Shown here piece after piece: positions 41,960 to 51,113 of a stretch of 64,000 bases of DNA. A program made the translations under genes and the position numbers. Position 1 is the first letter of the stretch. Every line of letters starts with the position of its first letter. Under the pieces are notes generated by a model that worked only from the letters and a program-made list of their open reading frames with translations, was not told the origin of the DNA and made no database searches. The stretch lies in NCBI GenBank assembly GCA_001485605.1, contig FAON01000005.1:1-64000 (forward strand), written 5' to 3'. The DNA comes from Candidatus Kryptobacter tengchongensis. GTDB taxonomy: Bacteria; Bacteroidota; Ignavibacteria; Kryptoniales; Kryptoniaceae.

Positions 41960-42410
41960 ATAAATCAAGTAATTGTATTCTTGTTGCTTGAAGTCGTTGT
42001 TCAACAATTGTTACAAATCTTTTCAAAAGCTCATACCCAAGACTATGATCTTCCTCGCACTTATTTCTCAAGCATTTACCATCAAGAGCTATAGCCCTCG
42101 TTGGTTCAACTGCTTTAGCATCAAAGTGCCAATAATACGGTGGAATAATCCAAGACCATCCAAGCACTTCACCGTCCTCAAGAGTTTGAATTATAACAGG
42201 TTCCTTTCCCGGAACCGAAATTTCAAGTGATACCCTGCCATCCCGTATTATATAAAATTCATTTGCCTCCTCTCCTTCACGAAATATAAACTCACCAGCT
42301 TTGTAAAAAACATTCTTTGCACATCCAAGTATGAGCTCAAGATATTCCTTTTTAAGGTCTTTAAAAAATGGATGCTCTGCAAGTATTTTTTCCAATGTTT
42401 CAATACTCAT
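41946..42410 (-). CDS. cyclic-nucleotide-type sensor domain protein without DNA-binding domain
   Basis: ATG at 42410 follows GGGTGAG; the frame to 42422 begins with TTG. The 154-residue product is a single cNMP-binding-type beta-roll: [48 protein letters not shown], then [30 protein letters not shown]. No helix-turn-helix follows. The usual phosphate-binding arginine/serine pair of the cassette (GE-x2-RSA) is replaced by a tryptophan- and proline-rich loop, so it may not bind cAMP. It sits within the hydrogenase operon between hydB and hydG. A structural or allosteric part of the complex is likelier than a transcription factor. Confidence 0.85.
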   Translation of the reverse strand: MSIETLEKILAEHPFFKDLKKEYLELILGCAKNVFYKAGEFIFREGEEANEFYIIRDGRVSLEISVPGKEPVIIQTLEDGEVLGWSWIIPPYYWHFDAKAVEPTRAIALDGKCLRNKCEEDHSLGYELLKRFVTIVEQRLQATRIQLLDLYGAG

Positions 42411-42425
42411 GATCTCACCCAATTT

Positions 42426-43556
42426 TTAAATTTTAACTTTGCTCAGCTCTCTTTTGAAAATTTTAACATTTTCAACTATATCAATGCCAACTGGACACCA
42501 TGTTATACATCTTCCACATCCAACGCACCCGAGCATTCCAAATTGATTCTTCCAAGTTGAAAGCTTGTGCACCATCCACTGCCTATATCTTGACATTGTT
42601 GAATATCTTAGGCTTCCACCGTGTATATATGAAAACTCAAGCGTAAAGCAGGAATCCCATCGCCTTATCCTTTTTACATTTTGCCCTGATAAATCAGTTA
42701 CATCTTCAATCGTATTGCAAAAGCATGTTGGGCAAACCATCGTACAATTTGCACAGGTCAAACATTTCTCCGATACCTTATCCCAGAGTGGATTTTCATA
42801 ATTTGACTGTAAAAGTTCAACAATCCCCTCAAGGTCAACTTCTTTCTTAAACTTTTTGATCGCATCACTTGAAACTTTATCAGCTTTTTCAATTTCTTCT
42901 TTTGTCGCTTCGGCGAACCCCAGCATCTCCAGCATCTCTTTTCCCTCCTCCGTTCCCGCCCTCGCCAGAAGATAATGTTCCTCATCTGAAACAACCTCTG
43001 TTAAGACAATATCATACCCAGTTAAAACCCTTGGACCGGTCCCCGTTGACAGGCAAAAACAGTTATCCCCAGGCTCATTGCAATTTACTGCTATTAAGAA
43101 AACATTCTCTCTGATTTTTAAATAATTTGGATCTTTATACTGTCCCCCTCCAAAGATTTTATCTTGAATCAAGATAGCTGAAATTTCACAAGCTCTTACA
43201 CCAACAAAGACAAACTTTTGTCCCTCAAAATTTGGCTCAATAAGCTCAAACTTTCCATTGCTTCTCTTTGCCTCCCAAATAGTCAAAAGTGGTGGGAAAA
43301 GAAATTTTTTCCAAGACTGAGGACCAACAACATAACCAAACAAAGCATTATCACCCCGCCTTTTCAATCTATAACTCCCAGGCTTCTGCTCATCTGTTAA
43401 CCCAACTGGCAGGTCTTTAACATCTTGAATTTCATCATAAACAATCGCATTATCTCTGATGGTGGGACCAACAATCTTATATCCCCCTGTTTTGAACTGT
43501 TCAAAAATCCTGTTTAAATCTTGAGGTGCTAAGCGATAAATTTTTTCCTTATTCAT
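42426..43556 (-). CDS. hydB: hydrogenase 4Fe-4S electron-transfer subunit (HydB type)
   Basis: ATG at 43556 is preferred; a TTG frame extends to 43583. The product has about 376 residues. The first two thirds resemble the beta-subunit family of 3b hydrogenases and sulfite-reductase A (FVGVRACEISAILIQDKIF near 120, NCNEPGDNCFCLSTGTGP near 165). The end holds two 4Fe-4S sites: CLTCANCTMVCPTCFC near 265 and CVGCGRCITWCPVGIDI near 345. It is the first gene of the hydrogenase operon. In the 155 bases upstream, TTGCCC-17-TTAATA is a weak promoter candidate. Confidence 0.92.
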   Translation of the reverse strand: MNKEKIYRLAPQDLNRIFEQFKTGGYKIVGPTIRDNAIVYDEIQDVKDLPVGLTDEQKPGSYRLKRRGDNALFGYVVGPQSWKKFLFPPLLTIWEAKRSNGKFELIEPNFEGQKFVFVGVRACEISAILIQDKIFGGGQYKDPNYLKIRENVFLIAVNCNEPGDNCFCLSTGTGPRVLTGYDIVLTEVVSDEEHYLLARAGTEEGKEMLEMLGFAEATKEEIEKADKVSSDAIKKFKKEVDLEGIVELLQSNYENPLWDKVSEKCLTCANCTMVCPTCFCNTIEDVTDLSGQNVKRIRRWDSCFTLEFSYIHGGSLRYSTMSRYRQWMVHKLSTWKNQFGMLGCVGCGRCITWCPVGIDIVENVKIFKRELSKVKI

Positions 43557-43710
43557 TCTCAATCTATATTTATTAAACTTCAAATTAAAAATTGGGCAAA
43601 AAATGTGCCACTAAAAACATCAATGTAAGACAATCAATAATGTGAACAAAAATTAACAAAATGTGTAAAACTGCAACACCCACGCACACTCAAAACTTCT
43701 ACATTTCAAA

Positions 43711-44163
43711 TCACCAGCGATAATAATAAGGTTGATAAAAGAAGGGAATCTGACGATATTGGATGTTTATCAAAAGATTATTAAGCGGGCGATAATTCAA
43801 CTCAACCCTATTGATATAAATTCCATTAATGCTGTTGCTCAAACCCCTTCCCAATGAACCAAACGGCGAGTTAACAAAACTTATATCCGCCTGTAAATTT
43901 AAATTATCCGAAAACCTGTAAAAAATTGAATTTGTATATGAATTTATCATTATTCCCTTACCCCCAACACTCAAATATGAAACCGAAAAAGTATGTCTCA
44001 TAAATAAATTCGCTGGATTAAAAAACCCAAAATAACTTCTCTGCCCACCCTGAATTATTGATTGATAAACATCTGGCTTTGACTCAACTTGCTCCTTAAA
44101 TTGTGCAGATGCAAAGGCAGTTATCACAGCAAACATGACAAGCATCAAAATTATACGCCTCAT
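43711..44163 (-). CDS. small exported beta-rich protein
   Basis: The 150-residue product has a signal peptide (MRRIILMLVMFAVITAFASAQ) and then a strand-rich body: GGQRSYFGFFNPANLFMRHTFSV, NSYTNSIFYRFSDNLNLQADISFV, RVELNYRPLNNLLINIQYRQIPFF, ending YYYRW. It is probably periplasmic or outer-membrane associated. It has a strong promoter at 44197-44225. No family recognised; similar small proteins are common in the Chlorobi/Ignavibacteria branch. Confidence 0.65.
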   Translation of the reverse strand: MRRIILMLVMFAVITAFASAQFKEQVESKPDVYQSIIQGGQRSYFGFFNPANLFMRHTFSVSYLSVGGKGIMINSYTNSIFYRFSDNLNLQADISFVNSPFGSLGRGLSNSINGIYINRVELNYRPLNNLLINIQYRQIPFFYQPYYYRW

Positions 44164-44196
44164 CTCTACTCTCCAATTTTTGTTTTCTCTGTCTTT

Positions 44197-44225
44197 AATA
44201 TAGAAAACGCAAATGTAATTGTCAA
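44197..44225 (-). promoter_or_regulatory. promoter of the small beta-rich protein gene
   Basis: On the minus strand: TTGACA (44220-44225), 17-base spacer, TATATT (44197-44202), 34 bases before the start codon. It is one of the best matches to consensus in the window and is divergent from the promoter at 44235. Confidence 0.8.
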
Positions 44226-44234
44226 GTTCCCAAA

Positions 44235-44262
44235 TTGACTTTTTGTTTTTGATTTTTAATTT
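44235..44262 (+). promoter_or_regulatory. promoter of the lipoprotein-ribD unit
   Basis: TTGACT (44235-44240), 16-base T-rich spacer, TAATTT (44257-44262), about 46 bases before ATG 44308. Confidence 0.5.
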
Positions 44263-44307
44263 TTATTTCCAAATTTATCTTTGTAGAACAACAAAGGCTC
44301 AAACGAA

Positions 44308-44718
44308 ATGAAACTAAAAAATATGTTCTTGGCTACCTTGCTTATAATAGGATGTGGTCTCACAACGCTTCCCAACGATAATTACTACGACAAAATCTAT
44401 GTTTCAAATGTTGTTATCAAAGATGAATCGGGAGAAATCACAGATACCATCAAAATCAATCATAACTTTACAGTTGAAATTTACGGCGCTTTCCCAGACC
44501 CATGTTGGGAATTTCATAAAATTGAAGTTGAAGAACTTAAAAATGAATTCAGGATAACGCCGATAGCAAAAAGGGAAAAATCCAAAATTTGCCCACAAGT
44601 TATAACCCCATGCACAACCCAAGTTAAATTACTTTGTAAAAGCACTTCCGATACACTTAAAGTTTCTGTCATAGGCAAAACTGAAAAAATTTCAAAAACA
44701 ATAAATGTCATACGATAA
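44308..44718 (+). CDS. small lipoprotein of unknown function
   Basis: The 136-residue product starts MKLKNMFLATLLIIGC, a lipobox with Cys16. The mature part is beta-rich, with four cysteines (AFPDPCWEFHKI, SKICPQVITPCTTQVKLLC) that could form disulfides. An exported Ig-like or similar small fold is possible. It ends two bases before ribD begins, so the two are cotranscribed, though no functional link is evident. Confidence 0.65.
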   Translation: MKLKNMFLATLLIIGCGLTTLPNDNYYDKIYVSNVVIKDESGEITDTIKINHNFTVEIYGAFPDPCWEFHKIEVEELKNEFRITPIAKREKSKICPQVITPCTTQVKLLCKSTSDTLKVSVIGKTEKISKTINVIR

Positions 44719-44720
44719 AG

Positions 44721-45833
44721 ATGCCCTCTGATATTGAAATTGAAAAAAAGGATGAATTTTATCTCGCTCGTTGTCTGCAACTTGCCCTTAAGGGCAAAGG
44801 TTATGTCAGTCCAAATCCAATGGTGGGATGCGTCATCGTAAAAGATAACAAAATAATCGGCGAAGGTTATCACGCAAGATATGGTGAAGAACACGCTGAA
44901 GTAAATGCGATAAAAAACGCAACTGAAAGCGTTGAAGGTGCAACTTTATATGTAAACCTTGAACCATGTATTCATTACGGCAAAACCCCGCCATGTGTTG
45001 ATCTAATCATTGAATCAAAAATCAAAAAAGTTGTAATTGGCACAATTGATCCAAACCCACTTGTAAATGGAAAAGGAATTGAAAAACTTAAAAAAGCAGG
45101 TATTGAAGTTAAAGTTGGAGTCCTTGAAAATGAGTCAAAAAAGTTAAATGAAGCATTTTTTAAATATATAACTCAAAAAATTCCATTCGTTGCCCTTAAA
45201 ATTGCCCAAACAATTGACGCAAAAATCGCAGATCCAGAAGGAAATTCAAAATGGATAACCTGCGAACAATCGCTTCGTTTCGTCCACCAATTAAGGAGTG
45301 AATATGATGCCGTTTTAATCGGAAGTCGCACCGCAAAACTTGATAACCCAAACCTCACCGTCAGACTCGTTGAGGGAAGAAATCCTTATAGAGTTATACT
45401 TGACTCGGCTTTAAGCCTTCCACTTGAGTTAAATGTATTCTCGGACAAATTCACAGATAAAACAATTGTTTTCACATCAAGCGACGCACTTAAAACGAAG
45501 AAAGATAAAGTTGAAAAACTTAACTCACTTGGGATAGATGTTTTAACTGTAAAATCAAGAAGAAGAAAACTTGACCTGAAAGATGTCCTTGAAAAACTTG
45601 GAGAAAAAGGCATAATTTCAGTTCTCGTTGAAGGTGGCGGAAAAATCTTCACAGAATTCATAAAGCAAAAACTTGCCGATAAAGTTTATATCTTCATCGC
45701 TCCAAAAATCCTTGGGAAAGGTATAGCAAGCATAGGTGATGTCGGAATAAGGTCAATTCGTGAAATAATAAATTTGAAAGAGATTTCAATACAAAACTTC
45801 GGGGATGATGTCATGATAACGGGTTACCTTTGA
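44721..45833 (+). CDS. ribD: bifunctional riboflavin biosynthesis deaminase/reductase
   Basis: The 370-residue product has the deaminase domain first (YVSPNPMVGCVIVKDNKIIGEGYH near residue 30, EEHAEVNAIKNA near 55, LEPCIHYGKTPPCVDLII near 82), then the reductase domain from about 150 (VALKIAQTIDAKIADPEGNSKWIT, LRSEYDAVLIGSRTAKLDNPNLTVR, VLVEGGGKIFTEFIKQKLADKV). It carries out the second and third steps from GTP toward riboflavin. No other rib gene is near. It overlaps the end of the convergent PAP2 gene by ten bases. Confidence 0.95.
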   Translation: MPSDIEIEKKDEFYLARCLQLALKGKGYVSPNPMVGCVIVKDNKIIGEGYHARYGEEHAEVNAIKNATESVEGATLYVNLEPCIHYGKTPPCVDLIIESKIKKVVIGTIDPNPLVNGKGIEKLKKAGIEVKVGVLENESKKLNEAFFKYITQKIPFVALKIAQTIDAKIADPEGNSKWITCEQSLRFVHQLRSEYDAVLIGSRTAKLDNPNLTVRLVEGRNPYRVILDSALSLPLELNVFSDKFTDKTIVFTSSDALKTKKDKVEKLNSLGIDVLTVKSRRRKLDLKDVLEKLGEKGIISVLVEGGGKIFTEFIKQKLADKVYIFIAPKILGKGIASIGDVGIRSIREIINLKEISIQNFGDDVMITGYL

Positions 45834-46573
45834 TTCTCTCTATGTGCATTGACGATATAAGCTGCGGTGAAATAACCGATAGACGAACCAAGAAAAACAT
45901 CCGAAAACCAATGCTGATTGTTATAAACACGGGCAAGCGCAGTCAAAACCGCAGGCGTATAAATGAAAAACTTTACAAATTTACTCTCAAACTTTGATGC
46001 TATAACAGTTGAAATTGCAAAACTCAAAGTCGCATGTCCCGACGGAAACGAATAAAATTTATTCCCACCGAAACTGAATGGATGAAATTTAAATTTATCA
46101 CCACTTACATACGGTCTCTCCCGACCAAAGGCAACTTTTAAAAGTGTGGTCACAAAACCAGATAAAGCACCCGCTTCAAAAACCATTAAACCAATCTCTC
46201 TAATTTCATCATCCCTGAATAGCATCCCCGAAGAGTATAAAGAACCACTTATTAACCCCCACATCCACACAGTCCCGTAATATCTGTCAATCTCCATCGC
46301 TGTTTTGAAGATTTTATTATCAAACCTTTGAAAATCCTTATTCAAATGATCTAAACTGAAAAGTAAAATCGTCCCAGCGCTGATAGCCGACAAACGGAAA
46401 AAATCTTCTTTATTGAAACCAGATGGCGCAGAAAAATAATTTGCGGAGTTTTTTGCAAACGTCTTAACATCCGCGTTCAACTTATCAAACAAACTTTGAG
46501 AAATGGAAATTTCAAAAAGGAGGAGAAAAGATAAAATTACCAAGGAAATTTTAACCAAAGACACCTTCCACAT
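45824..46573 (-). CDS. PAP2-family membrane phosphatase
   Basis: ATG at 46573 has GGAGG upstream and begins a signal/anchor (MWKVSLVKISLVILSFLLLF); the frame to 46630 adds 19 non-signal residues. The product has about 249 residues with the three phosphatase motifs KVAFGRERPY, YSFPSGHATLSFA and RVYNNQHWFSDVFLGSSIG. The histidines in the last two act as acid and nucleophile. It hydrolyses lipid phosphates such as undecaprenyl diphosphate or phosphatidic acid at the outer face of the inner membrane. Confidence 0.92.
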   Translation of the reverse strand: MWKVSLVKISLVILSFLLLFEISISQSLFDKLNADVKTFAKNSANYFSAPSGFNKEDFFRLSAISAGTILLFSLDHLNKDFQRFDNKIFKTAMEIDRYYGTVWMWGLISGSLYSSGMLFRDDEIREIGLMVFEAGALSGFVTTLLKVAFGRERPYVSGDKFKFHPFSFGGNKFYSFPSGHATLSFAISTVIASKFESKFVKFFIYTPAVLTALARVYNNQHWFSDVFLGSSIGYFTAAYIVNAHRENQR

Positions 46574-46636
46574 AATTCCTCCCTCTTGCTTTATTTTTGA
46601 TGTTTGGACGACGCAACCCAACTGAACCATTCAAAT

Positions 46637-46665
46637 TTGACTTTTTCTCCCATCGGTTTTAAATT
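46637..46665 (+). promoter_or_regulatory. promoter of the TPR lipoprotein gene
   Basis: TTGACT (46637-46642), 17-base spacer, TAAATT (46660-46665), 27 bases before ATG 46692. Confidence 0.7.
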
Positions 46666-46691
46666 TAATTCAAAAATAAAGCAACGAAAAA

Positions 46692-47153
46692 ATGAAAATC
46701 AAGAACCTGTTCGTAGTTTTCCTTTTGCTTATAACAAGTTGCGGAAAAGAGGACGCAAATTTATTTGAGAAAGCAGATAAAGAATATCAAAAGAAAAACT
46801 TAAAGACTGCAATTGACCTTTACAAGCACTTCGCCCAAAAGTATCCTGAAAGTTCAAAAGCACCCGAAGCACTCTTCAAACTTGCACAGATTTATTTAAA
46901 TGACCTTCGCTTACCTAAAGAAGCTGTTGGATATTTTGAACAAATAGTTCAAAAATATCCAAACACAAGAGAAGCGATGAATGCGCTTTTCATGCTTGGT
47001 TTTATCTATGCCAATGAAATTCACGATTACAATAAAGCAAGAGAACACTACCAAAAATTTCTTGAACAATATCCAAACTCCGAACTTGCTATATCAGCAA
47101 AGTTTGAACTTGAAAACCTTGGAAAAGAACCCGAAAAAATTTTAACAAAATAA
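46692..47153 (+). CDS. TPR-repeat lipoprotein (YbgF/BamD-like)
   Basis: The 153-residue product starts MKIKNLFVVFLLLITSC (lipobox Cys17). It has three TPR-like units, each ending in KYPxS or QYPNS (LYKHFAQKYPESSKAPEALF, YFEQIVQKYPNTREAMNALF, HYQKFLEQYPNSELAISAKF). The pattern is that of the periplasmic TPRs of BamD and YbgF, but it is shorter than BamD. It probably acts as a small adaptor at the envelope. It is converging on bshC with a gap of only three bases. Confidence 0.8.
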   Translation: MKIKNLFVVFLLLITSCGKEDANLFEKADKEYQKKNLKTAIDLYKHFAQKYPESSKAPEALFKLAQIYLNDLRLPKEAVGYFEQIVQKYPNTREAMNALFMLGFIYANEIHDYNKAREHYQKFLEQYPNSELAISAKFELENLGKEPEKILTK

Positions 47154-47156
47154 TTC

Positions 47157-48797
47157 CTACAGATAAATAATCTGATGATTGAATTCAAACACCTCTAAAT
47201 CGTCAAATAACTTATCAATCAAACCGAAACCGTATTTGTTAAGGAAATAAATTACATTCAAAACTCTCTCCTGAATCTCATTTTCTGGGAAAAGATTAAT
47301 TTTCAACTTTTCAATTTGCTTTAAGATGATTTCATTTCTCTTTTGATTTGCGTTCACTGTTTTTTCATAAATGTTGTTTATATGGTAAAGAATTTTGCTC
47401 GCAGAATTATCAACCGCCCCGCCAAGCGATGGCTCTATACCTAAAACAAAATCTTTAACTTCACCAAGTAACGACTCAAATCTTGACCTCATAACTTTGA
47501 AAAAGCCATCAATATCAATATCTGAATCCATAGTTGAAATTTTTTTCGCAACAGATGAGAAGTCTGAAAAGAGTTCCTCAAATTCAACTTTATACTTTTC
47601 TAAAATTTTCCTCACTTTTGGTTCAATCAGAGTTGCGCTAATTCTCGGAAAGATGACGGGCATAGGAAGCCCAAAATAAATATACGCTGGCTTAAGCTGT
47701 GCGAAATACGCAATCTCAGATGGACCAGCAACATAAAAAATTGTCGGCAAAAGGGTATCCTGACATATTGGTCTTAATATAACATTGGGGCTTAACGCCT
47801 GTGGATTTGTCTCAAGTATGTGCTTGAGCTCTCCTTTACTGAACTTAAATCTTGCTCCTTTCAATCTGAACATCCCCTTTTCCTCTGCTGGCTCAATTGG
47901 ATACCTGCCTCCTCTATAAAACAAAAATAGATTCATAGCCCGTGGTTTCACCTGTGCGTGATATCTTTCCTCAAGCTCTGCGCTCACATCAACTATTAAA
48001 TTTGAAAGTTTAGGATGCTCGTCTATCTCCCGCTCAAAAATTGGCACAAGAAATCTTTTAAGTTCAGCATCATTTGGATTTAAGAAAACCAAGCCATGGT
48101 TCTTAAATAACCCTCCAACAAATTTCGCAAACGATTCAGCAAAGTTAAATCCCTCCTTATATGTTGAACGAACAAAGCTTATGACATCGTTTTTGAATTC
48201 GCTATCCTGAAGTTCCTCTTCAAATTTCCTCAAGACAGATTCAAATCTATCGTTAAATTTAATTTCTCCAACAGGACCATAGTTCTCCCTCGGAGTATCC
48301 TCTGGATTAAACTCAATTTTAACAAGTTCGTTACTTGAGTTGAAAACTTTTACATGGTTAGCTTCAAAGAAATCGTGATCTTCACTTTCAAGATAAAAAA
48401 CGGGAACGAAATTGAAATCTTTAAATTTTTCGGATAAGAAATCGGAAAGTTTTATCGCTGTTATAATTTTGTAGATTGTGTAAAGCGGACCAGACATAAG
48501 TCCAACTTGCTGACCCGTGACCACAGCGAGTGTGTTATCTCTGGAAAGGAGTTCAAGTTTTTCTCTTGCGCTGAAATTCTCATAATAGAAATTTTGCCTC
48601 TTCAAAATTTCAACAACTTTTTCACGATTTTTGTAATTTTTCAGGACAGATTCAATCAAACTGTTAAGATTATCAAGGTCATTGAAGTTATAATTATAAA
48701 ACCTCTGAACATTTTTAAAGTTGTAGACATAATCAATGAAAAGGCGTGTTACACCGCCATAGTTTGGGAAGAGATACCGAAAATTTACCGATTGCAT
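47157..48797 (-). CDS. bshC: bacillithiol biosynthesis cysteine-adding enzyme
   Basis: The 546-residue product shows the BshC pattern: LAVVTGQQVGLMSGPLYTIYKIITAIKLSD near residue 92, FVPVFYLESEDHDFFEANHV near 128, MFRLKGARFKFSKGEL near 305 and PNVILRPICQDTLLPTIFYVAGPSEIAYFAQLKPAY near 335. It adds cysteine to glucosaminyl-malate, the last step to bacillithiol. It implies bacillithiol as the main low-molecular-weight thiol. bshA and bshB are not in this window. Confidence 0.95.
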   Translation of the reverse strand: MQSVNFRYLFPNYGGVTRLFIDYVYNFKNVQRFYNYNFNDLDNLNSLIESVLKNYKNREKVVEILKRQNFYYENFSAREKLELLSRDNTLAVVTGQQVGLMSGPLYTIYKIITAIKLSDFLSEKFKDFNFVPVFYLESEDHDFFEANHVKVFNSSNELVKIEFNPEDTPRENYGPVGEIKFNDRFESVLRKFEEELQDSEFKNDVISFVRSTYKEGFNFAESFAKFVGGLFKNHGLVFLNPNDAELKRFLVPIFEREIDEHPKLSNLIVDVSAELEERYHAQVKPRAMNLFLFYRGGRYPIEPAEEKGMFRLKGARFKFSKGELKHILETNPQALSPNVILRPICQDTLLPTIFYVAGPSEIAYFAQLKPAYIYFGLPMPVIFPRISATLIEPKVRKILEKYKVEFEELFSDFSSVAKKISTMDSDIDIDGFFKVMRSRFESLLGEVKDFVLGIEPSLGGAVDNSASKILYHINNIYEKTVNANQKRNEIILKQIEKLKINLFPENEIQERVLNVIYFLNKYGFGLIDKLFDDLEVFEFNHQIIYL

Positions 48798-48814
48798 TGC
48801 ATTGATTTTTTATT

Positions 48815-50176
48815 TCAAATTTCTTCAACGATTATTTCTGGTTTAACAAGTTCTTTGGGGATTAAAGTTGGCCAGTATGCTATAACCTCGCTTGGATGTG
48901 GACGACCTCCACCAAAACCAGTCACACCGGGAGGACCCGTCAAAATCAAAGCTGGCACTTCACGACCAAATCTATCAACATCTTCAAAATTTTTACCACG
49001 AACCGCAATTCTTAACACAACTTCATTTGGTTCATCAATTTTATGTGCAAGTGGACCGTGACAGGAATTATAGCCAAGAAATTCTGTATGTATTTCCTCA
49101 AACTCAAGCCCAAGGTCCTTCAATCTCGTTCTTATTATCTCATCTGCTTTCTTTGCCTTCTCAAGGGCATCGGGCCAGGAATATGTCAAAGTCCCAACAG
49201 CCATATATCCATCAAAATAAGACATTGAAACTTTATAAAATTGCGTTGGTGGTCTTCCTTTAACACCATAAACCCTCACCCTGTCTTTCCCAATTTGTTC
49301 AAGTTTTATCGTCGTAAAATCAGCAATCACTTCTGGAGTTATATAATTTGTTGGATCGCCAATTTCATACACAAGTTGCTCGGTTACAGTTTGAATAGTT
49401 ACAAGACCACCTGTGTTTTCATGTTTTGTTATTATAATCTCTCCATTGGGATAAGCTTCAGCTATTGGAAATCCGATGTGAGCCATGTCTGGAACAGAAC
49501 GCCAATCATATGAAAAATTTCCACCTGTTGCTTGTGCGCCACACTCAAGTATGTGACCAGCAACAATTCCAGCAGCAAGTTTATCATAGTCAGTTTCACT
49601 CCATCCAAATTCATAAATCATCGGAGCAAGTGTAATACCAGTATCCGTAACCCTACCGGTTATGACAATTTGTGCTCCTTGTTTTAATGCTTGGGCAACT
49701 GGAAAAGCTCCAAAATAAACATTTGCACTTGTTATCCTCTCGCGAATTTTCTCAATTGGTTCACCAGTATCCATGTTTTTAAAATCAACCCCCATTTTTA
49801 TAAAATCATCAATTTTATCAAGTATATCATCTCCATAGACGACGCCTATTCTTAAACCTTTTATACCGAGCTTTTGAGCGATTCTAAAAATCGCATCCCT
49901 ACAAGCTATTGGATTAACGCCTCCACCGTTTGTCACAATTTTGATGTTTTTTTCAACGATTGTTGGAAGAATCTTTTCCACTAAACTCACAAGATCACGA
50001 GCATAGCCAAGGTTCGGATCTTTTTTCTTCTGTTTTTGTAAGATTGACATTGTAACCTCCGCAAGGTAATCCATCACAAGATAATCAATAGGTCCTTTCG
50101 TAACCTGATGAATTGGAGCTTCAAGCCAATCCCCCCAAAATCCTTGACCAGAAGCGATTCTTATTTTCTCCTTCAT
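48815..50176 (-). CDS. AtuA-like (DUF1446) protein
   Basis: The 453-residue product opens RIASGQGFWGDWLEAP and has GPIDYLVMDYLAEVTMSILQKQ near residue 27, IVTNGGGVNPIACRD near 80, FGAFPVAQALKQGAQIVITGRVTDTG near 155 and HILECGAQATGGNFSYDW near 210. These are the AtuA family landmarks. AtuA takes part in acyclic terpene (citronellol-type) catabolism in Pseudomonas, but homologues are widespread with unknown substrates and often sit near acyl-CoA carboxylases. Here it lies 18 bases upstream of bshC and near methylmalonyl-CoA mutase. Its biochemical role is not settled. Confidence 0.88.
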   Translation of the reverse strand: MKEKIRIASGQGFWGDWLEAPIHQVTKGPIDYLVMDYLAEVTMSILQKQKKKDPNLGYARDLVSLVEKILPTIVEKNIKIVTNGGGVNPIACRDAIFRIAQKLGIKGLRIGVVYGDDILDKIDDFIKMGVDFKNMDTGEPIEKIRERITSANVYFGAFPVAQALKQGAQIVITGRVTDTGITLAPMIYEFGWSETDYDKLAAGIVAGHILECGAQATGGNFSYDWRSVPDMAHIGFPIAEAYPNGEIIITKHENTGGLVTIQTVTEQLVYEIGDPTNYITPEVIADFTTIKLEQIGKDRVRVYGVKGRPPTQFYKVSMSYFDGYMAVGTLTYSWPDALEKAKKADEIIRTRLKDLGLEFEEIHTEFLGYNSCHGPLAHKIDEPNEVVLRIAVRGKNFEDVDRFGREVPALILTGPPGVTGFGGGRPHPSEVIAYWPTLIPKELVKPEIIVEEI

Positions 50177-50195
50177 CTCAAATGAAACTTATTTT

Positions 50196-51110
50196 TTAAA
50201 ATGTAAATCCAAAAAACTTGAAAATCTGCTCACGATAAATTATCGCAATACATGCAAAAAGCCATAAAAAAATATTTGCGATTATCCCCACATCCCCTAA
50301 AATAACATCAGTTGGGTTCTCACCACTTTTCTTTTGATACATCAAATACATGTATCTAAACACACCATACAAAACAAAAACAGTCGTGTATATTAACGAT
50401 TCAGTTTTAAAAAGTGAAACCGTCCTTTCCGAAATAGTATAAAGAGCATAAGCGATAACAGCTCCGCCAGCAGTTATGACAAGCATCTGGTCTGCAAATT
50501 TTATATTGTATTCATCAAGAACCTTCCTCTGCTCACCAAAATTTGAATCTTGGTTTTGAATTGAGAAATACAATTCCATTCTTCTTTTTGATATCGCAAG
50601 AAAAAGCGAAAGAAAAAGAGTCGTTATGAAAAGCCATTTTGAAACAACAACCTCAATTGAGTATGCCCCAACAAGAACCCGCAACATAAAACCAATAGCT
50701 ATCACAAAAACATCAACAAGAACAATTTGTTTAAGTTTGAAAGAATAAAAAAGCATCATCAAAAAATATGAAATTATCAAAAATCTTGCCTTAAAAGGAA
50801 GCTCAAAAGTAAAAGCAAAACCGACAACGAAAAGAAAAATTGAAAATAATATCCCCTGCCACACTTTAACACGACCAGATGCGATAGGTCTATTCCTTTT
50901 CAAAGGATGAAACCTGTCAGATTCACGATCTGAAATGTCGTTTATAACATAGACAGATGAAGCGATAAAAGAGAAAGAAAGAAAAGCAAAAATTGAAATT
51001 TTTATTTTCTCAAAATTCAATAGATGATGTGAAAAAATAAGCGGAGCAAAGATAAAAAAATTTTTCACCCACTGCTTTGGTCTTGCAAGCTTGATGTAAT
51101 CAGCGAACAA
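50196..51110 (-). CDS. UbiA-family prenyltransferase, decaprenyl-phosphate phosphoribosyltransferase type
   Basis: The 304-residue product has about eight to nine membrane helices and the aspartate motif VYVINDISDRESDRFHPLKRNRPIASGRV near residue 53-83. HP-x-K-xx-RPIASG after N-D-x2-D-x3-D-R is the signature of the branch that transfers ribose-5-phosphate to polyprenyl phosphate. The start IKLARPKQWVKNFFIFAPLIF also fits it. Such enzymes make precursors for cell-surface glycans. The alternative is a quinone-type UbiA, but those lack the HPxKxRP pattern. Confidence 0.88.
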   Translation of the reverse strand: MFADYIKLARPKQWVKNFFIFAPLIFSHHLLNFEKIKISIFAFLSFSFIASSVYVINDISDRESDRFHPLKRNRPIASGRVKVWQGILFSIFLFVVGFAFTFELPFKARFLIISYFLMMLFYSFKLKQIVLVDVFVIAIGFMLRVLVGAYSIEVVVSKWLFITTLFLSLFLAISKRRMELYFSIQNQDSNFGEQRKVLDEYNIKFADQMLVITAGGAVIAYALYTISERTVSLFKTESLIYTTVFVLYGVFRYMYLMYQKKSGENPTDVILGDVGIIANIFLWLFACIAIIYREQIFKFFGFTF

Positions 51111-51113
51111 GTC

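Noticed and set aside
43557-43710. A firm promoter or Crp/Fnr site for the hydrogenase operon
   Set aside because: TTGCCC-17-TTAATA is weak, and no clear dyad was found in the AT-rich leader, so it is mentioned only under hydB.
48507-49061. A 184-residue plus-strand open frame
   Set aside because: It lies antisense across the ends of bshC and the AtuA-like gene and has no domain, signal or ribosome binding site.
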